Below are positions 22,850-27,174 of a stretch of 27,174 nt of DNA, one piece after another; the stretch's first letter is position 1, and each line of letters opens with the position of its first letter. The notes under the pieces are model-generated. The model saw only the letters and a program-made list of their open reading frames with translations. It did no database searches and was not told the origin of the DNA. Position numbers and translations under genes: made by a program. The DNA lies in NCBI GenBank assembly GCA_910577525.1, contig CAJTLI010000005.1, positions 76,286-103,459 on the forward strand. The letters run 5' to 3'. This DNA comes from an uncultured Oscillospiraceae bacterium. GTDB taxonomy: Bacteria; Bacillota; Clostridia; Oscillospirales; Oscillospiraceae.

Positions 22850-24028
22850 GTGCTGAAGCTGCTCAAGGAAAAACAGGTGAGAAACGCTCTGATGAGCCTG
22901 GCTCTGGTGCTGGCCACGGCCGGGCTGGTGGCCGCTCCGGATCAGGCCATCGCCGGGGCTAAGGACGGGCTCGCGCTGTGCTTCAACGTCATCGTGCCCT
23001 CCCTGTTTCCCTTTTTTGTGCTGTCCTCCCTGGTGGTGGATCTGGGGCTGGCCGCCTACCTGGGCCGGGCGCTGGAGCGCGTCATGCGGCCGCTGTTTCG
23101 GGTCAGCGGCAGCTGCGCGGCGGCTGTGGCCCTGGGCTTCATCGGCGGCTATCCCGTGGGGGCCCGGACCGCCCTCCAGCTCTACCAGCAGGGTCTGTGC
23201 TCCAAGACGGAGGCGGAGCGGCTGCTGTCCTTCTGCAATAACTCCGGACCCGCCTTCATCCTGGGCGTGGTGGGCGCCGGCGTCTTCGGCGACAGCCGGG
23301 TGGGCCTGCTGCTCTATCTCACCCACGCGCTGGCCTCGCTGATCGTGGGGCTGCTGTTCCGTTTTTACGGCGGACCCGAGCGCCGACAGCGTCCGAAGTC
23401 CGCCCCGCAGGCCAAGCCCATTCAGGCGGTCACGCTCCCCGCAGCCTTTACCGGCGCGGTGAGCCGTTCCTTTCAAAATACCCTCAATATCTGTGCCTTT
23501 GTCATTTTTTTCGCGGTCATTTTGCAGCTGATGTCCTTCTATGGCGTATTCGGGATCTTGGCCCAGCTGCTGGCAAAGATGGGGTTCCAGCCGGAATGGG
23601 CCCGCCGGCTGGTGGCCGGGCTGCTGGAGCTGTCCTCCGGCGTGTCGTCTCTACAGGGCGGCAGTCAATTTGCCGGGCGGATCTCCATGGCCGCCTTTAT
23701 GCTGGGATGGGCCGGGCTGTCGGTGCACTGTCAGGTGCTGTCCTTCCTGGTAGACAGCGGCCTGTCCGCCAGGACCTATCTGCTGGGCAAGCTCTGTCAC
23801 GGGGTCATCGCCGCCGCGCTCACCTACTGTCTCACGCGGCTGCTGCCCCTCTCCGCTCCGGTGTCCAGCTACCTGGCTGAGCAGGCGGAGTCCATCGCCT
23901 CGCTGGACTTCTCCACCGCGTTGGCGGCGTCGTCCCTGGCCGCGCTGGGGGGATGGCTGCTTCTGGCGGCGCTATGCCGCTCACTTTGGCGAAATAAATG
24001 TGGAAATTCCCAGCACAATCATGTATAA
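22850..24028 (+). CDS. ylbJ: Sporulation integral membrane protein YlbJ (nucleoside-recognition/Gate family)
   Basis: 392-aa polytopic membrane protein, close to the 400-residue size of YlbJ. Family segments: FNVIVPSLFPFFVLSSL near the N terminus, FIGGYPVGART, LLSFCNNSGPAFILG and, in the second half, LLELSSGVSSL; these glycine-rich motifs recur in nucleoside-recognition (Gate) proteins. In B. subtilis YlbJ is known to be needed for normal sporulation; the transported compound is not settled. I chose the GTG at 22850, preceded by GGGGGTGAT, because it puts the first charged segment and helix in place; an upstream ATG in frame would add 28 residues without family character. This suggests a spore-forming or formerly spore-forming host. 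No terminator follows before the small gene at 24088. Confidence 0.87.
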   Translation: MLKLLKEKQVRNALMSLALVLATAGLVAAPDQAIAGAKDGLALCFNVIVPSLFPFFVLSSLVVDLGLAAYLGRALERVMRPLFRVSGSCAAAVALGFIGGYPVGARTALQLYQQGLCSKTEAERLLSFCNNSGPAFILGVVGAGVFGDSRVGLLLYLTHALASLIVGLLFRFYGGPERRQRPKSAPQAKPIQAVTLPAAFTGAVSRSFQNTLNICAFVIFFAVILQLMSFYGVFGILAQLLAKMGFQPEWARRLVAGLLELSSGVSSLQGGSQFAGRISMAAFMLGWAGLSVHCQVLSFLVDSGLSARTYLLGKLCHGVIAAALTYCLTRLLPLSAPVSSYLAEQAESIASLDFSTALAASSLAALGGWLLLAALCRSLWRNKCGNSQHNHV

Positions 24029-24029
24029 T
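24001..24029 (+). promoter_or_regulatory. Predicted promoter of the small Cys-rich gene
   Basis: TGGAAA, 17-bp spacer, perfect TATAAT. The -10 box overlaps the ylbJ stop codon (24026-24028). Confidence 0.6.
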
Positions 24030-24087
24030 GAACGGGAAGAAACTCGATCCGTCCATATACCTGTCTGCATAGAACCGAGGAAACAAT

Positions 24088-24297
24088 ATGCTATTTGACA
24101 AAAATATTGAGCCGCGCTGCGTTTACTGCCAGCGGGCGGCCCCCCTGCGCGAGGGTCAGATGATGTGCGTGAAAAGAGGGATCGTGTCCTGCAGCGGCTC
24201 CTGCCGCAGGTTCCGCTACGACCCGCTGAAGCGGGTTCCGCCCAAGCCCCTGTCCGCCAGCTTCGCCCATTTGAGGGATGAGGATTTCACCTTGTGA
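24088..24297 (+). CDS. Small conserved Cys-rich protein, function unknown
   Basis: 69 aa with C11 and C14 (CVYC), C27, C35 and C39, a spacing that suggests a zinc or metal site, followed by a basic RRFRYDPLKRVPPKPL segment and an acidic tail. I recall similar short proteins in many Oscillospiraceae and Lachnospiraceae genomes without a name. AGGAAA lies about 6 nt before the ATG. Own promoter likely. Nothing shows a specific role. Confidence 0.75.
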   Translation: MLFDKNIEPRCVYCQRAAPLREGQMMCVKRGIVSCSGSCRRFRYDPLKRVPPKPLSASFAHLRDEDFTL

Positions 24298-24354
24298 GCC
24301 CTCTGTTTCCATACATCAATATCGATAGACGAGACATAACGGAGGGTTGGGCGC

Positions 24355-24966
24355 ATGTTCCGGCAAATTGAGTGGCTGTTCTTTGATATCGGCTCTACCC
24401 TGGTCGATGAGAGCAGGGCAAATGAGCACAGGCTCTTGGACGCTATCGCGGGAACGGATTTCTCCTACGAACAGGCCTGGGCGCAGGCGGTGCGGTTGGC
24501 GCGGCAGAACATTGCCCATCCGCTGAAGCGCTTGGGATTGCCCTTAACCCCCTGGCATAGCGAGGATGAGGCCGTATACCCTCAAGCGGCGGACTGCCTT
24601 GCCGCGCTGCACAGAAGATACAGAATCGGGATTATCGCGAACCAAAGCCCGGGGACGGCGGGCCGAATGGAACAGTACGGGCTCTCCCAATACCTTGACC
24701 TGATCGTCGCGTCAGCCGAGGAGGGGCTTGAAAAACCTGATCCCAGGATATTTGAGATCGCCCTGAAACGGGCGGGCTGTTCCCCTGACCAGGCCGTCAT
24801 GATCGGAGACCGGCTCGACAATGACATTGCTCCCGCAAAGCGGCTGGGGCTCAAAACCATATGGGTGCGCCAAGGGTTTGGCGGGATGGGATGTCCCCTG
24901 AGTGAAATGGAAACGCCGGATCACAGCGTCAATGGTCTTGGAGATCTGCTTGAATTGCTTGGCTGA
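24355..24966 (+). CDS. HAD superfamily hydrolase
   Basis: 203-aa haloacid-dehalogenase-like hydrolase, probably a small-molecule phosphatase. Motif I D11-I-G-S-T carries the nucleophile Asp; motif II is S98 (in IIANQS), motif III K127 (in EKPDP), motif IV GDRLDND (151-157). The usual second Asp of motif I (DxD) is Gly13, which is unusual for a phosphatase of this class and leaves the acid/base uncertain. The helical cap lies at about 18-85. GGAGGG precedes the ATG. Composition is somewhat less GC-rich than the neighbours. Substrate unknown. Confidence 0.85.
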   Translation: MFRQIEWLFFDIGSTLVDESRANEHRLLDAIAGTDFSYEQAWAQAVRLARQNIAHPLKRLGLPLTPWHSEDEAVYPQAADCLAALHRRYRIGIIANQSPGTAGRMEQYGLSQYLDLIVASAEEGLEKPDPRIFEIALKRAGCSPDQAVMIGDRLDNDIAPAKRLGLKTIWVRQGFGGMGCPLSEMETPDHSVNGLGDLLELLG

Positions 24967-24973
24967 TAAAGTC

Positions 24974-25002
24974 TGTACATTTCGGTTCCGCTGTGGTATC
25001 AT
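24974..25002 (+). promoter_or_regulatory. Predicted promoter of yjdF
   Basis: TGTACA, 17-bp spacer, TATCAT. It starts a leader of about 120 nt that holds the putative yjdF riboswitch. Confidence 0.6.
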
Positions 25003-25007
25003 ACCCG

Positions 25008-25110
25008 CAGGCGGAGATAAAAACACAGTCCCCGTCGGGTAGTCGGGGCGCGGGAGCCCTCCCTCCCGCCAGTAACCTGCCTCCTTGGTTGTCCCTTCTC
25101 CGTGGAAAAA
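25008..25110 (+). promoter_or_regulatory. Putative yjdF-motif riboswitch (azaaromatic sensing)
   Basis: Structured leader directly before a yjdF gene. Outer helix CGGAGA (25012-25017) with TCTCCG (25097-25102) follows the transcription start; inside are an A-rich ATAAAAACACAG segment, hairpin CCCCG/CGGGG (about 25030-25048), hairpin GCGGGAG/CTCCCGC (about 25049-25068), then CCAGTAACCTGCCTCC. CCTCCTT (25080-25086) is perfectly complementary to the gene's ribosome site AAGGAGG (25114-25120), a ready translational switch. The known yjdF motif RNA sits before yjdF genes and binds azaaromatic compounds; the assignment rests on gene context and this layout, not on a model match. Confidence 0.72.
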
Positions 25111-25130
25111 TCAAAGGAGGACAATGGAAT

Positions 25131-25550
25131 ATGCGTGTTTCCCAAACAAGCCTCACCGTCTATTTTGACCCGCCCTTTTGGACCGGATTGTTCCAACGGA
25201 TGGATGAGGACGGCTGCCGGGTATGTAAGGTGACATTTGGCGGCGAGCCTCGGGACCAGGAGGTTTTGGACTTTCTCCTGCGCCGCTGGAGAGAGCTGCG
25301 GTTCAGTCCGCCGGTCCCGCCGGACCGGGCCGCGGCCTGTCTCCCCAACCCCAAACGGATGCGGCGGGAGGCCAGAAAAGCCACCCAAGCTGCCGGAACC
25401 GGCACCAAAGCCCAGCAGGCCCTTCAGCTCCAGCGGGAGCAGACGAAAGCGGAACAGAGCGCTGTTTCCAAGGCGCGCCGGGCGGAGGAACAGGAGCGGA
25501 AGTTCGCCCTCCGGCAGAAAAAACGCAGGCAGAAGCACCGGGGGCGCTGA
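25131..25550 (+). CDS. yjdF: YjdF family protein (DUF2992)
   Basis: 139-aa protein matching what I recall of B. subtilis YjdF: N-terminal SLTVYFDPPFWTGLF, VTFGGEPRDQEVLDFLL, the KRMRREARKATQ segment, TKAQQALQLQREQ and a long basic C-terminal tail (RKFALRQKKRRQKHRGR). The function is unknown; the gene is best known for the azaaromatic-sensing RNA upstream. The ATG at 25131 has AAAGGAGG 10 nt before it; a longer frame upstream would translate the riboswitch and is discarded. The basic tail suggests nucleic-acid or ribosome contact, which is inference only. Followed by a strong terminator. Confidence 0.9.
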   Translation: MRVSQTSLTVYFDPPFWTGLFQRMDEDGCRVCKVTFGGEPRDQEVLDFLLRRWRELRFSPPVPPDRAAACLPNPKRMRREARKATQAAGTGTKAQQALQLQREQTKAEQSAVSKARRAEEQERKFALRQKKRRQKHRGR

Positions 25551-25563
25551 CCTCCGGCTAATC

Positions 25564-25605
25564 AAAGAAGCGGACAGTCATTCGACTGTCCGCTTCTTTG
25601 TGTTT
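25564..25605. terminator. Terminator between yjdF and the GNAT gene
   Basis: Perfect 16-bp stem (25564-25579 with 25584-25599), ATTC loop. The AAAGAAG/CTTCTTT base gives T-rich exits on both strands, so it can serve both convergent genes. Confidence 0.85.
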
Positions 25606-25706
25606 GTGCCATCTGTCTTTCGGGCCGCTGATGAATTGGGGTACGCCCTTCCTTACCGCCGCAGGCTGCTGGTTTACAGTTCACCCCGAAGCTCCCCGCT
25701 CCTGCT

Positions 25707-26093
25707 CTATTCCTTTCGCTTTTTCCCTATGGTATAGGATTGCATTCCCTTTTGGCACCCGTTTTTCTCGTAAAAATGCTCCAGACCCGGCTGGGCTCCG
25801 AAATACAGCAGGGTGGGCGTGCTCTCCGCCGCCAGCTGGAGCAGCCTGCTGCCGATGCCCTTTCTTTGATATTCCGGCAAAACCAGCAGCTCGGTAATGG
25901 TGCCGAAGAAGCAGCCGTCCGAAAGAATGCGCAGGCATCCCACCAGCGTTTTGCCATCATGCGCAGTGATATTCAAGGTCTTTGACAACGCCTCCCGCAT
26001 CTTATCAAGGTCGTAATCCCCCGGCCAAACACGGTTTGCAAAGGAGATAAAGGTGAAAGCGTCCAAGCTTTGATTGTCTACAATATAGTCCAT
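25707..26093 (-). CDS. GNAT family N-acetyltransferase
   Basis: 128-aa acetyltransferase that would move an acetyl group from acetyl-CoA to an amine. Motif A is clear: ITELLVLPEYQRKGIGSRLL, with the Q/R-x-x-G-x-G/A pyrophosphate loop at QRKGIG. The C-terminal FYEKNGCQKGMQSYTI is typical of the small single-domain group. Start at 26093 has AAAAGGGG about 8 nt upstream. Composition is less GC-rich than core genes of the window. About 100 nt of sequence without recognised features lies between its stop and the terminator at 25564. Substrate unknown. Confidence 0.87.
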   Translation of the reverse strand: MDYIVDNQSLDAFTFISFANRVWPGDYDLDKMREALSKTLNITAHDGKTLVGCLRILSDGCFFGTITELLVLPEYQRKGIGSRLLQLAAESTPTLLYFGAQPGLEHFYEKNGCQKGMQSYTIGKKRKE

Positions 26094-26172
26094 TGTCCGG
26101 CCCCTTTTCTCCTGACTGTGCGGTGGTGCTCAAGATAAAGCCGTCAGCACTCCGTTGAAACCCCTTTCAGGC

Positions 26173-26204
26173 AAAAGAAAGCGGGCAGTCAACAGACTGC
26201 CCGC
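26173..26204 (-). terminator. Terminator of the rRNA operon
   Basis: Minus strand: GCGGGCAGTC, loop TGTT, GACTGCCCGC, then TTTCTTTT; it begins about 9 nt after the 5S rRNA 3' end. Confidence 0.9.
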
Positions 26205-26212
26205 CTCTTTGT

Positions 26213-26327
26213 GTCGGCACTACCTATTTTTCCGGGCCGTCGCCAGCCAAGTATCTTCGGCGCAGGTGAGCTTAACTGCCGTGTTCGGGATGGGAACGGG
26301 TGGACCCTCACCGCAATCAGCACCGAC
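26213..26327 (-). rRNA. rrf: 5S ribosomal RNA
   Basis: Minus strand shows the 5S core: GGGTCCACCCGTTCCCATCC, CGAACACGGCAGTTAAGCTC, ACCTGCGCCGAAGATACTTGG and a closing helix between the two ends (GTCGGTGCT/AGTGCCGAC, with wobble). About 115 nt; ends are set from the terminal helix. Confidence 0.95.
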
Positions 26328-26527
26328 TGCGTCGCTGTGGACTTCGTATCGCTCGCCTCGGCCTCCGGCCAAGGTTCGCTCACTCCGTCACAGCTCCTTT
26401 CCAACGCAAACCCGCTTCGCTGGGCTTTGCGTCGGGGTGCGCAACTTCGTTGCGCTATTTATTTCAACCGCTCTCACGGTTAAAACCTTTATTTTGTCCC
26501 CCCGGAGTGTCCCCACTCCAGGGGGAG
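26328..26527 (-). other. Spacer between tRNA-Lys and 5S rRNA with hairpins
   Basis: 200 bp without a gene. Just after the tRNA-Lys 3' end is an 11-bp hairpin with an A bulge (26499-26509 with 26514-26525) lacking a T-run, more like a processing stem than a terminator. Others: AACCG/CGGTT (about 26466-26481), a 7-bp GCGCAAC-TTC-GTTGCGC (about 26439-26455), and the hairpin at 26404-26432 that recurs at 26764-26786. Confidence 0.6.
26407..26429. repeat. 23-bp spacer repeat, copy 1
   Basis: Identical to 26764-26786 and forms a hairpin whose flanks extend pairing (ACGCAAA 26404-26410 with TTTGCGT 26426-26432, plus inner CCC/GGG). Confidence 0.9.
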
Positions 26528-26603
26528 TGGTACACCTTCAGGGACTCGAACCCTGGACACCCTGATTAAGAGTCAGGTGCTCTACCAACTGAGCTAAAGG
26601 TGC
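26528..26603 (-). tRNA. tRNA-Lys (anticodon CTT)
   Basis: 76 nt including encoded CCA. Acceptor GCACCTT/AAGGTGT (one G-T pair at the end), D arm beginning GCTCAG, anticodon stem CCTGA/TCAGG with loop CTCTTAA, T loop GGTTCGAGTCC. Confidence 0.96.
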
Positions 26604-26610
26604 ATTTAAA

Positions 26611-26685
26611 TGGTGACCCGTGGGAGAGTCGAACTCCCGTTTGCGGCGTGAGAGGCCGCCGTCTTAACCACTTGACCAACGGGCC
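26611..26685 (-). tRNA. tRNA-Glu (anticodon CTC)
   Basis: 75 nt including encoded CCA. Acceptor GGCCCGT/ACGGGTC, D arm GGTCAAGTGGTTAAGAC, anticodon stem GCGGC/GCCGC with loop CTCTCAC, T arm CGGGAGTTCGACTCTCC. It lies 7 nt upstream of tRNA-Lys on the same strand. Confidence 0.96.
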
Positions 26686-27024
26686 ATCGTCGTCGCAAGC
26701 TCCGTTTCACTCGCTTCCGCCTTCGCAAAAGCTCGTTCACTTCGCCGCTCCTCCTCTTCCCATCAAACCCGCTTCGCTGGGCTTTGACGGGAGCCCTGGA
26801 GGGCTTCCTTGGCGCACCCTCAAAACTGAACAATGTGAACTACCCACAAGCAGCCTGCATTTCTTATTGTTGTCATCATCAAACCATTCCGTTTACCCTA
26901 CGCCCGCACCCCTACCCAAATCAGAACGTCCTTTGTGCTGATTTGGAACGGAAGAACGGGCTTGTGCATGTGCAGCTTTCCCCGCTTGCGGGGGAAGCGG
27001 AACGAAACAAGTCTGTTCTGACGA
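26686..27024 (-). other. Spacer between 23S rRNA and tRNA-Glu
   Basis: 339 bp with no gene. It contains repeat copy 2 (26764-26786), a perfect 9-bp inverted repeat CCAAATCAG/CTGATTTGG (26916-26924 with 26938-26946), and a hairpin of CTTCCCC/GGGGAAAG type at about 26973-26995 near the 23S end; these may be RNase III processing sites. I could not find a convincing promoter for the tRNAs. Confidence 0.6.
26764..26786. repeat. 23-bp spacer repeat, copy 2
   Basis: Identical to 26407-26429; the flanking pair here is TCAAA/TTTGA, different bases but still paired. Confidence 0.9.
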
Positions 27025-27174
27025 GGTCAAGCCCTCGGCTTATTAGTACCGGTCAGCTTAACGCCTCACTGCGCTTACACCTCCGACCTATCAACGACAT
27101 AGTCTACGTCGAGCCTTACTCCATGAAGGATGAGAGATCTTATCTTAGGTGGGGCTTCACGCTTAGATGCCTTC
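27025..27174 (-). rRNA. rrl: 23S ribosomal RNA, 3' end only (partial)
   Basis: Minus strand shows the conserved 3' terminal region: CTAAGCGTGAAGCCCACCTAAG-like text at the window edge (split as GCGTGAAGCCCCACC and AAGATAAGATCTC), GGCTCGACGTAGACTATG, GTTGATAGGTCGGAGGTGTA, and the end GGTACTAATAAGCCGAGGG then CTTGACC. The gene continues past 27174. Confidence 0.96.

Noticed and set aside
26155..26565. Open frames across the 5S rRNA and tRNA-Lys
   Set aside because: They cover structural RNA genes.

Overview
The window is a GC-rich chromosomal segment, roughly 60-65% GC by eye. Strong AGGAGG-type ribosome binding sites, an S-box (SAM-I) leader, a yjdF-type leader, sporulation protein YlbJ and TmcAL (YlbM) together point to an anaerobic Clostridia member. 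The gene content and composition most resemble Oscillospiraceae such as Flavonifractor, Lawsonibacter or Intestinimonas; this placement is by familiarity, not by a search.

Layout. 1-5.1 kb: acetate kinase (minus) diverges from tmcAL (plus), a rhomboid-like membrane protein follows, and metK (minus) lies under a complete SAM-I riboswitch with terminator. 5.1-8.0 kb: a MATE efflux pump (minus) diverges from an iron-dependent alcohol dehydrogenase very like FucO. 8.0-12.8 kb: two tandem promoter/short-ORF/terminator modules lead into a heterodimeric ABC exporter pair and a Nudix hydrolase. 12.8-16.4 kb (minus): a charged helical protein, an AT-richer radical SAM enzyme and a second MATE pump. 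16.5-19.1 kb: a GH2 glycosidase and a ferritin, then a 42-bp direct repeat and a terminator. 19.2-21.6 kb: a branched-chain aminotransferase and a WYL regulator fused in frame to a zinc-ribbon module. 21.6-24.3 kb: a DUF2804 protein (minus), ylbJ and a small Cys-rich protein. 24.3-26.1 kb: a HAD hydrolase, a yjdF gene with its likely riboswitch, and a GNAT acetyltransferase (minus). 26.2-27.2 kb: the 3' end of an rRNA operon on the minus strand, in the order 23S (partial), tRNA-Glu, tRNA-Lys, 5S, terminator.

The most interesting system is the leader at 8042-8550. It holds two diverged copies of a unit made of a consensus promoter, a strong SD with a 31-34 codon ORF, and an almost identical terminator, placed ahead of an asymmetric ABC exporter pair. 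It resembles ribosome-mediated attenuation of BmrCD-type drug exporters, but in tandem. Two metabolite/ligand-sensing RNAs (SAM-I, yjdF) and three further transporters make regulated efflux and sensing a theme of the segment. Acetate kinase, the aminotransferase, FucO-like enzyme, GH2 and ferritin are ordinary metabolism.
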